From: Isoetes taiwanensis
Taxonomy: Eukaryota > Streptophyta > Lycopodiopsida > Isoetales > Isoetaceae
Reading direction: 5' to 3'
Assembly: GCA_021234155.1 (NCBI GenBank)
Contig: JAJEKV010000033.1
Coordinates: 13,527,614-13,591,613, forward strand
DNA: 64,000 bases
Positions within the stretch are counted from its first letter, which is position 1; each line of letters starts with the position of its first letter. Below the pieces are notes generated by a model, which saw only the letters and a list, made by a program, of their open reading frames with translations, was not told the origin of the DNA and did not search any database. Both the position numbers and the translations under genes were made by a program. Positions 11,518 through 28,323 of this stretch are shown in pieces.

Positions 11518-11846
11518 TTGCGCTATTGGATATTGTTTTATGGCTCATTCCGAATGAAGCTTGCAAAAAATTACCATGCATTTTTAGATTTTGAGGCAGT
11601 TATTAAGCAAATTCCACGGCTTCTAGATCCTTGTGCTAACAAGCAGAAAAGTTTCCCACTTTGGTTTCTCACCACAAGAATCCATGGAGGCCAAAGGCTG
11701 CTGTTAAATTCCAGTTGAAAAATGTTTGTGTATGTTGCAAACTTTATGACTTTCAGAATAATGGGATCAATCCGCTCTATCTTCATGGTAACTTATACTT
11801 ATGTTCTATTTGTTTTATTGTGATGAAATTCAAAAGTTACAGGTGA
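11518..11846 (+). other. Exon-like block, unrecognised
   Basis: Two overlapping frames are open. The second (about 11643-11787) reads ...KNVCVCCKLYDFQNNGINPL and ends CTTCATG/GTAACT, a good donor. It could be a later exon of the same unknown gene as the blocks at 10.2-10.7 kb. There is no family match and low certainty. Confidence 0.2.
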
Positions 11847-11864
11847 TGAAAGCCTCAAATGAAT

Positions 11865-12030
11865 TCTAGTTTTTTTCTGGTTTGAATTCTAAAATTTTTG
11901 TCACACCCGGGGGGGACGTCCCTAAGGCCCCGAAGGGGCCAAAATTTTTTTCTAGTTTATTTTCTGGTTTGAATTCTAAAATTTTTGTCACACCAGGGGA
12001 GCGTCCCTAAGGCCAAGGGGCAAATTTTTT
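11865..12030. repeat. Tandem duplication with 86-bp period
   Basis: TCTAGTTT...CTGGTTTGAATTC...TTTTTGTCACACC...CGTCCCTAAGGCC occurs from 11865 and again from 11951. The second copy has lost a few bases in the C/G-rich part. A poly-T tract follows. Confidence 0.85.
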
Positions 12031-12213
12031 TTTTTTTTTTTTGCAACACAAACCATTAACATCCAACATATAAAAATTAAACCCCCCAACACATAACAAC
12101 CATTGACATTAACAACCAACACATAACTACCATTGACATTAATTAACACAACCATTGGGTCCAACACATTTAAATTAAAATCCCCCTTAAACCCCCTTTG
12201 GTTTGGATGCATA

Positions 12214-12460
12214 TTCACACGGGGGGTGACGTAGGGCAGCGAGAGCCCTCATAATTGTATTTTGCACGTACAAAATCAACACCATATAGTATTCCGCTTG
12301 AAATTTTATAGTATTTTGCAAATCTTGTTATACAGTATAGCAAATTTTGTACTTGCATACCCCACAAACGAGGAACTTTACGTACGGTGTAGATTAAGGA
12401 ATAAGGGGTGAATATGCCTATCCAACAGCTCTCGTTGCCCGGAGTCACCCCCCGTGTGAA
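12214..12460. mobile_element. 247-bp MITE with ~33-bp inverted ends and TA target duplication
   Basis: The left end TTCACACGGGGGGTGAC is repeated inverted at the right end (…GTCACCCCCCGTGTGAA), and the match continues through GGGCA.CGAGAGC with few mismatches. TA flanks each end (12212-12213 and 12461-12462), which suits a Tc1/mariner-type (Stowaway-like) non-autonomous element. A 3-bp ATA duplication is an alternative reading. No transposase is encoded. Confidence 0.8.
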
Positions 12461-14427
12461 TAAAAGTGCATCACTATTAGGGGTGCAAGAAAGACCAACA
12501 TTGGCCATCTTAAGATACAAAGGAGCTGTGCCACTAAAAACTGACAGGTGGTTTTTTTTATCAATCTCAAATATAGGCCAAGATTCTAAATCTAAAGGAA
12601 TATCCTACACAAGTTCCACAAACAGTAGATGTGAGTCTCTTTTGGGTAGTTTTGTTGAATGTAGAACTTTTATAAGTAGCTGCAGCACATGCTAACTGGC
12701 GTCTTCATTTGTGTTTTGTTCAGTGCAAGCAACATGGAGAACTGTGAAGCAGATTAAACGCGAGGTCCATTGATGGAGGGCCATCTCCATAAGCTGCTTA
12801 TTACCATTTTAAGTGCTTTGCATTTTGGTATCCATGTGTGCTATGGTATTTTTGAAAGCTTCTTTAGTTCTTTATTTTATTTCTATATTTAAAATTCATA
12901 TAGCACGATTTTTGGGTGTAAAGGCCATGACATATTGGTTCTTTGGTGTGTGAATAGCATTCAAGCTAGAGCCATCATGGCATTTGCTGATGTTGGAGGT
13001 ATAATCTATTGCAAAGCTGGAATTTCGATAAAACTCTGCTAATCTTGAACGAATTGGTATCAGATGTGATGAAGTTTCTAAACTTTGATGGTATACCCTG
13101 TGAGCCACCTCAAGCTATTTTTGCTTTTTTCAGCCTTTATGTTTATAACTGCCTCTGGTTATTGTAGCTACGTGCTCAGCTGGTAGCCAAGATGTGAATG
13201 CCTTTTTTTTTCCCATGACTCCTTTTTTTCTTTTTCCATATGGTTACTGTTATAGCCAGGCATATTATATACCTACTGTAAGTCCTATGTTTCACGTCAA
13301 ACGTTTTAAAGTTTCTTCTGCATTCATCAACCTTATTTCTGAAACTATTCCATTATGTGCTTGACCATATGAATTACTTGCAATTGGGCCTAGAGCAAAT
13401 TGTCAAGAGCTTTGGTAGGTTATTGTATTCATAAGATTGGAATTTAAATAAGGGTCCTTCAACTCTATACGTGCCAAATAGGCAGTGAAACATTCTCACC
13501 ACTAATTTTTTAATGCTTGACCATACAATACATGTATAGTTTGCCAATAACATTTTTGAATTTCTTATACTTGACAGTATGTTGAAAGCTTGGCATCATG
13601 GTCTAGGCCAAGCTTTTGTAGGATGTAGATGAAAGTCAAATTGCTCAACGTAGTAATGGCAGTTTTGAAGTATGTTCAGGGCGACGATGTCGAGGATTTA
13701 AGATCTGTTTTTGCAAGAGATCTTTATGTACACAAATTATGAACTAATTATTATGAATCGAAGATATTTTTTTTCTCAATCATCTCTTCGTTAATTTTAT
13801 TTTCTTCTCAGACAATCTCTTGGCAGGTTTTGGGCATGACATTCAATGTTGCCATGCTAATAGACAAAAGTTTTAGTGGCTATGCAAGGCATATCTCTCT
13901 ACATTAAGCGTTCCTTTAGTTGGGATGATCAATATTCCTTTTGAGAAGAATCAGTTTCCAAGGTGATACATGTAGAAAGATGTGGATGGAACAAACAAAC
14001 GTTGAAAGATGTGGATAGAATAAACAAGGGTATACAATTAGATGATTTTTGTTATAGGAAACCAACATATGGATGGAACAAACAAGGGTATATACTCTGA
14101 CTATTTTTTGTTATAGGAAGCAACATATTGCGTTAAATTGTACGGGAGAAATTATAAAGACCAAGAGTTCTTCAAGAGGTTTTATTCTTAGCTTCAATCA
14201 ATATAAGTAGCTTTTTCCATATCTTTTATCATTCTATTTATTCAAAGTAGCAATCAATGATGATTTCTTAGTGCATGTACAATGAAATATTTAGGTGATT
14301 CTAGGTTTTTGCAATACTTACAAACTTATGAGTCCTAATATTGCTCATTCATTGGGTACAATGTTTCTTGAAGTAAGTTTGAAGACAACATTCATAGACA
14401 AACACTCCATGTCCAAATACATGGAAT
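12461..14427. other. No recognisable gene
   Basis: Only short ORFs without motifs occur. A near-duplicate phrase (GATGTGGATGGAACAAAC and variants) repeats between about 13980 and 14090. The DNA is AT-rich and looks non-coding or long decayed. Confidence 0.5.
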
Positions 14428-14454
14428 GCCCACCGAAGGTGGGCAATTTCCTAG
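14428..14454 (+). mobile_element. Helitron-type 3' terminus
   Basis: A 7-bp stem with a 3-nt loop (GCCCACC-GAA-GGTGGGC) is followed by six bases and CTAG, with T next. Plant Helitrons end in a short GC-rich hairpin about 6-12 nt before CTRR and insert 5' of T. The 5' end (TC) could not be fixed, so the extent is unknown. No Rep/helicase is seen. Confidence 0.6.
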
Positions 14455-14613
14455 TATATTCATAAGGGTGACCTTAGACCATAGGTTCGACGGAGACATT
14501 TTATATTTATGGTAAACAATGTTAATGGGGGCATCTAATATGCGACTAAGGGGGAAACATTATTTAAAATTTCCTGTTTTTTCATTAATCCTTCTCTTCA
14601 ACAACCAGGATAT

Positions 14614-15251
<638 letters not shown>

Positions 15252-15442
15252 GGCCAAAGGCCTTGACCTTTGACGTATTTAGACAACAGAAATTGCCTTC
15301 GTAGAAGGGAGTAATCGTTTCTGTTTGTTTGAATGCATCTTTAATTTACTCTTGAAGAGATATGTTACGGTCTTAAATATTACACTATTCTACATTGAGT
15401 TAGTTAAAATATGGTTTTGCTTGGTTTAGCTTTTGCTAAGGT

Positions 15443-15443
<1 letters not shown>

Positions 15444-15518
<75 letters not shown>
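15444..15518. repeat. (CT)n microsatellite, about 75 bp
   Basis: An uninterrupted CT tract, followed by CATTCGGCCACATGC. Confidence 0.98.
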
Positions 15519-21180
<5,662 letters not shown>

Positions 21181-21187
21181 AGCTCTT

Positions 21188-21210
21188 GGGTTGGGTTGGG
21201 TTGGGTTGGG
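21188..21210 (+). repeat. (TTGGG)n pentamer with G-quadruplex potential
   Basis: Five GGG runs are separated by TT, which meets the usual quadruplex rule (four G3 runs, loops of 1-7 nt). It is not the plant telomere repeat TTTAGGG. Confidence 0.85.
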
Positions 21211-21489
21211 TTGGAGATGGCAACCAAGTACATATCTCTACGGAGAAAGCCTTTCTATTCTCTCCGCTCTTACATCCTCTTGAGCACTTTGAGCACCAAC
21301 CAACTGCTGGGTATTCCTTTCATGTTCGATTGTCACTTGCTCATTCCATTTTCTCCTGCAGGTACTAATGCTGCTGTTATAGAATGTGTGGACTGACCAG
21401 TGGAAGTTTGTCAGAGTTGACAGTTTTTTGTTGTAAAACATTTGATAATAATAATACATATGCAGGGATCTAATACATTGACAAGTTCT

Positions 21490-22175
21490 GTGTGAATTCT
21501 TCATTCTATATTGTCCACCATGTTGCAAACACTTATGCATAATGGAGTGCCATCTAATTCAGCAAGTTTAAAGACACTAGGTTGCACCACTTGAATAATC
21601 TGATAAGGACCAAACCATCGAAACTTCAATTTGCTCGGAAATTTTTGTATCTGGAATCATAGAGTAGAACCAAATCTCCTTCCTTGAATGTCTTTGCTTT
21701 GAGATGTTTGTCATGCCATGTTTTTTCGCAATTGTTGTCCAGTTAGAACACGAAGATAGGCGTCTCTGCAAAGCTCATCCAATTGTTGTAATTGATAGAC
21801 TCGTTCTTGAAGTGCTGCAGGGGGATCATGCACCATAGCCAGTTGAAAATGGAGTGCTGGAAGAACATATTCAAAGGGTATGAGAGCTTCCTGGCCATAA
21901 ACCAACTTGAAAGGGGTGTGTCTAACTAATAGCAATTTTAAAACTAGTGTTGTAAGCCCAGAGAACAGTAGGTAGTTTGTCCTGCCAATCGGTGCGAGAA
22001 GCATCACAAATTTTCTTCAAGATTATAATGAGAGTCTTATTTGTACTTTTGGCCAAGCCATTCCCTTGAGGATAATAGGGTGTGCTTTTTCTGTGATGAA
22101 TATACAAATAATCCGTCAACTCCTTGATAGTGTGATTGACAAAATGCACACCGCGATCACTGACTAGTTCCGTGG
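21490..22175 (-). pseudogene. Ty3/gypsy integrase C-terminal fragment
   Basis: Read leftwards from about 22170 the frame gives SDRGVHFVNHTIKELTDYL, then the integrase-core block TPYYPQGNGLAKSTNKTL and the LPTVLWAYNTSF block. After a frameshift near 21960-21925 comes HTPFKLVYGQEALIP. Further frameshifts precede a KEGDLVLLYDSR segment, and another frame gives KLKFRWFGPYQIIQV, both typical of the integrase C-terminal region of gypsy elements. No LTR, reverse transcriptase or protease lies nearby. It is an isolated dead fragment. Confidence 0.82.
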
Positions 22176-22573
22176 GTTGGGTGGAAGATGTGCAACCAAC
22201 CGTCCATAGGGATGCCGCGGTTTCGCAGCTTCCACAGGTCCAGACTGTTTATTTTGCAAGTGATCCACTCGTTGCAATTGCGGGGCATGGTGCATTGCAT
22301 CTCCATCGTCGCCAACTGGTGCCCTCCTCTCGCACCTTGCTTGCCTTATATAGTCCTACCGCCTAAGGATTGGCCGACGTGGCCCAATCACACTTCTGCT
22401 GACGTGTCTGCATGAAACGCACATTCTAATCCAAGATTCCACTATCTAGCCGCAAATCTCGTCATGGTACAATCTGTCACCATTTTTACGATGTTCGACT
22501 CTCGAGTTGCCTCTCTTCATTGTTTTTCCTTAATACCATGACCGTTTGCCACCATTACTCGTACCTTCTCAAG
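22176..22573. other. Junction DNA, nothing recognised
   Basis: Lies between the gypsy fragment and the start of family A. Short ORFs only. Confidence 0.4.
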
Positions 22574-24009
22574 ATGTCCCATCCCACCGTTCACATTCGT
22601 TCATCTTCATCGTTCATTTTATCTTCAGTTCCAGTTTGGTACTTAACCAACTTTTTGCCTCCGAACAGTCTTCTTCAGATCTGCTACCATCTGGCACCAC
22701 CAACGGCTCCGATTCCACTTCTGTTGTTGCCGATAATCCCTTTCTTAAACCAATGCACGCCCTAAAGATTTCCGCATCTCTTTCGCTCTCCGTCTTCCGC
22801 TTTCCTTTCTCTTCCTTGCTCATCGCCGTGGCCGCTTCTCCCAAGCTTCCAACTCTCCAGGTTACCGCCCCCATGGATCCAACACTTTTTGAATCGGTTG
22901 TTTTCTCCACTCCTACTGTTCGAGATCCCTTGGAAGGTGCCAATCGAGATGTTGCAGAATGGGCAGGGCTATTCGAGTTCTCCAGGCAAGAACTCCCTGC
23001 TCCGAATCCTCTTCAACTGAGGCAGTTTGTTGCTCACCTTGTCAAGACTAATGCGGGGTATCAGACAGAGGTTGATCATAATCGTATTCTCATCACTCCG
23101 GCTCTTCTAGTTTAGGTATTTCAATTGCCTACAAGAACCCCATTTTTAAATTGGGCTGCTTTGCAGGATCAAGATGTCACAGTTTATGGCCAAACTCCCT
23201 ATTTGGCCACCACTCATAAGCTCACTAATATTGCAAAGCCCCATGAAGGATTCGTCAATTTTTTATGGCGCAAGTTCTATGGGTACTCCATCAAGAACAC
23301 CCACATTAACAAACAGTTCTTTCATGCTGCCATTGTTGCCATCCACTCCCACCATCCTATTGATTAGCCTTAGATCATGTTCCAGCGCTTGCTTCATGAA
23401 GTTGATCGCATTCGTCACTCCCCAGGTTCTGGTTTAGAATCTGCCATGGGTGCACATCTGCAAGTCATCATCAACCATTGTCTCCCGGCCTCCAGTCAAG
23501 TCTCTCCCACCAATCTTGATACTGCCTCTCAAGCCTCCAGTCATAAGCCATCTTCCACCATTCCTGCTATCAAAGAGCTTCAAGAAGAAAGTTCCCGTCA
23601 CTGTCCTGACCAACAGTCATCTCCATAACCTCGCTCACCACGCCAAGAACCTGTCATAAATGTCCCGTCTTCTCAGTCCACGGAGATTGAAATTCACACT
23701 CCCAACAAGTCTCTCAACGCACTCCATCTGACATTCCACGACCCTCATTGCAAGTTCAACCTCCACTTCCTCCTCAGTCCAGACGTGCTATCAATATGAG
23801 CAAGTTGTCACAGAATGTATGCTCAAACTTCAAGATTCTCAAGAACAATTTATGAATGGCGTCAAACATTATATGGATTCCACGGATGCTGTTCACCATG
23901 ACCTCCAGGCAGCCACCACTCAGGTACAAACTCTTAGGTCCATCAACAACTGTAGTGGCAGATCCGTCGAAAAAAGCAAAGCTTTTGGGAAAGTGTGGAT
24001 CTTGATTTA
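22574..24009 (+). pseudogene. Gag-like or plant transposon protein, broken reading frame
   Basis: One frame is open except for a few stops: TAG at 23113-23115, stops near 23365-23373 and TAA at 23626-23628. Together it would give about 400 residues. Features are an N-terminal Ser/Pro-rich part, DPLEGANRDVAEWAGLFEFS, then FVNFLWRKFYGYSIKNTHIN and MFQRLLHEVDRIRHS, a Pro/Ser/Gln-rich stretch, and after a frameshift a possible coiled coil (23819-24009). This layout resembles N-terminal proteins of plant retroelements, but I cannot match it to a named family. The copy at 41.5 kb shares the stops near 23115, 23371 and 23628, so those were present before duplication. Confidence 0.45.
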
Positions 24010-24413
24010 GGCTGATAAAAGGGTAGAGATTCACCATGGATGCACTGCTTTTCCCCATCGTTTCTATGATTCATCTACTTATGTTATTGTGTTGATGTAG
24101 AATTATTGGTCCATAATTACGCTGCATCAAGAACTTGTGAAGTGAAGTTCAGGAACACTGGCCATAGAGTCTTATATTGTAGATATTTCAGAGGGAAACA
24201 CAAAGAAGATACATGTTTTTTTGTGGAAAATCTGATAAAATGCAAGCTCAAGTCCTTGGCAGATATTTCAGAAAAGCTTGCTTCTCAATCAGGTTCCAAT
24301 AATGCAGCCCATTTTATAACTAAGCAATGCATGAAAATGCATATAACATGGTCTAAACATGTCATGTGACTCTGAAAGTTCAGATTCTCTAGGAACAAGC
24401 TTCATTGTCCAGG

Positions 24414-24889
24414 AACAAGCTTGTAGCTATTGCATCACGGGGTCCCACAGGCTACGGATTGAGACAAATAGATGGGAGCAGGCGCAATTGCCGCGAGCGA
24501 GACTATGTGCCTGTTGCCAGTTACAGGTTATTGAAGATGAAAGGCATACGCTTCTGAGTTGCCCTGCTTTTGAGATAGTCCGGAATCATTTTTTGACCTT
24601 AGCATTCCATTCCACGCTTCCACAACTTCTTAGAGCACCATCTGTGCATGACTTGGCATTATACATACTTGAGGTTCTAGATAAACGTCTGCAATTACTG
24701 AGCCCTCAGTAGTCATTATCTCCGCTTGTCTAGTATCATCATTACTGCAAAGGTTTTCCCTTGAAAACCTTTCGAGGCAGGGGTTTTTTAATCCTAGTAG
24801 TAATGATTGTACTAGCCCATTGTATGGGTCCCATGACCTATTGGTCTCCGTGGACGTTAAAAAATCTATTCTATTCTACTCTATTCTTT
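24414..24889 (+). pseudogene. LINE fragment: ORF2 C-terminus, 3' hairpin and TTCTA-type tail
   Basis: It encodes SHRLRIETNRW, then C-A-C-C, IEDERHTLLSCPAFEIV and a hydrophobic C-terminus ending at TAG 24712. The 3' UTR has GACCTATTGGTC (24835-24846), TCCGTGGACG, and a tail of TCTATTCTATTCTACTCTATTC type. The order and motifs match the LINE remnant at 14.6-15.1 kb. The reverse transcriptase is missing. Confidence 0.7.
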
Positions 24890-26297
24890 CTGTTTGCCTA
24901 GTGGCTGCCCACCTGATATAGACCATTGATTTTGAAATTTCAACTCCCTTCCTAAATTCTGTAGTCACGTCTCACACGTTAGCCTTCTTACGTGACATGA
25001 ATGGACTCAACACCCTATGGTCAGGTTCTCTCTAAGACATAATATATATCTATTAATTTGGCAGTATGCATTGTTATCGTGGCCATTGGGCTATGGAAGT
25101 TGAAATCTCTTCTTTTTTCAAAAACCAAAGAAAGTGAATATTTGTACTCTAGAGAGGTCATTGATCAGAAATTCCCCCTATCTAGATCACCCTGGACTAC
25201 CTACCCTTCTAGGAGAGAAGAGGCCTTGATAGAACCATCTAGCATTGGATCAGATACCATATCCCCGTCTCCCATGCATGAACAAATCGTTGGCACAATG
25301 GAGCAGACTGTGCCATGTGATGCACGCACAAAGATAAATATTGTTTTGCAAGGGACAGACATGGCCCAAATAAGGTGGGGCGAAAACAATTCACCTAGAA
25401 TCATGGGGATATGATATGCTTAGGAGAAGTTTCTGTTCTTTTTGTTAGAAGACAAAGCATTCAAATGGTAGTTATATGTGAAGAATATGTCCAAAGGACA
25501 TCAATGCATTGTATAGAATTCGATAATCAAGTTGATTAGCTCTGGAATTTTGACTCCACATGTGTCATTCAAGCTTTCTGTGTTATTCAAGTTTTATGGG
25601 CACTTGATGGGTTTGGTGGAAGCTTTTGGCCGTCTCCACAATTTTTACGCTTGACAAGGATGACCTCTGCAAATCCAAATAGTCCAAAATACACGACTCA
25701 TTTTTCACTTTAGCCACTAACTTTGTAAAATAGCAATCTTTTGTTGTTTTCTCATTCAATAATAATATCGAAGCTCAATTGCTCATATGCATATGCCCAT
25801 CTATGTACAGATAACTTCCAAATTTTATAAAACAAGGTGAACGATGGAATGCTAAGGGCAATTGTCATTTTGAAGATTTTGATTTTCTAGCTATTGGTCA
25901 TGCTAAGTACTCATCTTTGGGTTATAATATGATGGTCGTGCTCAATCTAGAGATGGAATCGCTTCAATGGATCAACATCTACGGAAAAGAAGTACATGCA
26001 TGATTGCAATGTGGATTCACAAGTCAAAATGTAGTTGGATCAAACTTTCGAAAAGTTTGGTTCAAACCCACCACTGTGTACATAATACTTCCAACTAAAT
26101 AAGCCAATGTACTAGGTGACAAATGTAGTTGGCGTTGGAATTGAGATATTATGTACATGATATTCCAAGGAAATACAATAACATTCTTATTTTGTAGCAT
26201 GTTGGATCCTCATTGCATTTGCCACACCCCATTTGATAATTGTTCAGCTCAATTGGCATGTCTTTGATGTTTTTGATTCATCTCAAAATCATCTAGA

Positions 26298-26337
26298 CAA
26301 ATGACTTTTAATTCATCAATGAATTAAAAGTCATTTG
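26298..26337. repeat. Perfect 19-bp inverted repeat with a 2-nt loop
   Basis: CAAATGACTTTTAATTCAT is followed by CA and its exact reverse complement. The same palindrome is intact in family A copy 2 (45193-45232). Confidence 0.95.
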
Positions 26338-26889
26338 CTCTACGAAACAAAGATTGCGGAAGTTGTGCACAACTATTCAAGGCAAAGGCCCAACTATTGC
26401 TCAGAACCACTGACAAACTCCATTCCAGTGAGCTAAAATTTTGGATTATATGGTGAAGGTCATTGTAGCAGCCAAAACATTATATATATTGGTAGTGATA
26501 CATTGGTTGTTTAGAGTGTTCATCTAAACCCAAGATGAGCTATCTCCAAGTGAAGGAGGTTGTATGAAGCGGCCACAAAAACATAAAATTACCTAAAACA
26601 CAATGCAACTAATAGGTTGTTTGGAGGTCGAACACTAAATTTAAGGCAGTCATTCATGTCATAGAAAAGGTTGGAAGTGCCCATAGCCTATTAAAGATGC
26701 AATCTCCTCCCATCCATCTCTAGTCCATTTGTGGGGAGACGAAGGTATAACACCAAGTGTGTCTTGCAACGTTGTGAATCCATTAGTAAGCAGGCAATGC
26801 ATTAACAAATGACGGGCGGTAATAGTGGGTCAAATCTCGAAAGTTTGGAACCAAAGAAAGGCCGCCGCGATAAATTTCTTGTATAGTAT

Positions 26890-27260
26890 AATCTTTCCAA
26901 GCGACAATGTAAAGCCGTTTTCTTCCCAAATATTTAAATTTTGCACTATCGCAATTATAAACCTTCCCTAAATGGCTACAATATCATTTCCCACCATGGC
27001 TATAGTTGTAATATAAAATCCTCTATATTGTCATATACACACATAATAGCTTATCAATCTATAGCTTTATGGTATATTCTTTCCTTTCTAAGCGTCAGTG
27101 TAAAGTCCTTTTCTTCCCATATATTTAAATTTTGCACTATGGCAAGTTGTACCATTTGGACATTCCCCAAATAGCTACAATATGATTTTCTACCATGGCT
27201 GTAGTTGTAATATAAAATCCTCTATATTATCATATGCACACATAATTTTCATTGACCAAA
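26890..27260. repeat. Tandem duplication, about 185-bp period
   Basis: TTTAAATTTTGCACTAT occurs at about 26935 and 27124, with flanking matches (GTAAAGYCNTTTTCTTCCCA before it; CTACAATAT, ACCATGGCTRTAGTTGTAAT and CCTCTATATT after it). The copies have diverged and there is no coding. Confidence 0.75.
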
Positions 27261-27510
27261 ACTTTTTGCTTTCCCTCCTATTGCCTCATCTATGGAGTGA
27301 CATTTTCAACATGACATACGGATGCATCTTACACCAACAAACCTTAAACACTATGAAGCACAGTCATTTTATCAAATTGTTGCATCTAAAAATGTGTGCC
27401 TAGAACACAAACTCCGTGCTTCATTGACACTACTACAATCTCCAAATACAAATTCTCATGCTCCAAATTTCCACTTAGCAGTAAGCAATGACCTTTCAAA
27501 CTATTACTAG

Positions 27511-27538
27511 GCCCGGCAACGCCGGGCACAATAACTAG
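27511..27538 (+). mobile_element. Helitron-type 3' terminus
   Basis: Hairpin GCCCGGC-AAC-GCCGGGC, then seven bases and CTAG, followed by T. The 5' end was not found. Confidence 0.6.
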
Positions 27539-28063
27539 TATACTATTTGAGTGCATGTTAAGGGGTTTATTATTGCCTAGTAGTATAAGAGTACAAGGTA
27601 TTTTTATTCCGTATGATAAGGGGTTTTTGTCTGATACAAGTAATGCAGAAGATATATCTATATAGAGATGAATACCCTGGGATTATTGCATAGAAAAATT
27701 ATGACGTCATTCTACTGATAATCACATATATCCATGGCAAAAGCGTAACTTTTTTATGTATTCAACCTTTTTCATGTATTGGGCCTGCTAACACCATCAA
27801 GGCCATCATCCCATGGCAAGAAAGAATATCTCTCTCCCTTTTTATATTCCAAACCTTCATAGGTATATACCAACAAGCCTTAAACACTATGAAGCACAGT
27901 CTAATTATGACATGATTCATTTTATCAAATTGTTGCATCTAAAAACGTGTGCTTAGAACACAAACTTCGTGCTTCATTGACACTACTACAATCTCCAAAT
28001 ACAAATTCTCATGCTCCAAATTTCCACTTAGCAGTAAGCAATGACCTTTCAAACTATTACTAG

Positions 28064-28091
28064 GCCCGGTAACGCCGGGCACAATAACTAG
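28064..28091 (+). mobile_element. Helitron-type 3' terminus, duplicated copy
   Basis: The same hairpin with one change that leaves a G-T pair, then CTAG and T. It is a segmental copy of the end at 27538, since both flanks are shared. Confidence 0.55.
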
Positions 28092-28323
28092 TATACTATT
28101 GAGTGCATGTTAAGGGGTTTATTATTGCCTAGTAGTATAAGAGTACAAGGTATTTTTATTCCGTATGATAAGGGGTTTTTGTCTGATACAAGTAATGCAG
28201 AAGACATATCTATATAGAGGTGAATACCCTGGGATTATTGCATAGAAAAATTATGACGTCATTCTACTGATAATCACATATATCCATGGCAAAAGCGTAA
28301 CTTTTTTATGTATTCGACCTTTT

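Larger units (their letters stand above)
22574..26820 (+). mobile_element. Family A composite repeat, copy 1 (4.25 kb)
   Basis: Homology with 41505-45677 starts abruptly at GATGTCCCATCCCACCG and ends abruptly at GACGGGCGG. The two copies are nearly identical by eye, with small indels. Contents in order: a gag-like pseudogene, a short Cys-containing ORF (24106-24369, with a CRYFRGKHKEDTCFF segment vaguely like a GRF zinc finger), a LINE 3' fragment, and about 1.9 kb of non-coding DNA with a 19-bp perfect palindrome. No terminal repeats or target duplication were found at the breakpoints, so it may be a duplicated composite of several insertions rather than one transposon. Confidence 0.85.

Noticed and set aside
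13055-13064. TGGTATCAGA as an LTR primer-binding site
   Set aside because: Only ten bases match, and neither an LTR before it nor a gag after it is visible, unlike the site at 56969.
21188-21210. Interstitial telomere repeat
   Set aside because: The unit is TTGGG, not TTTAGGG, and there are only about five units.
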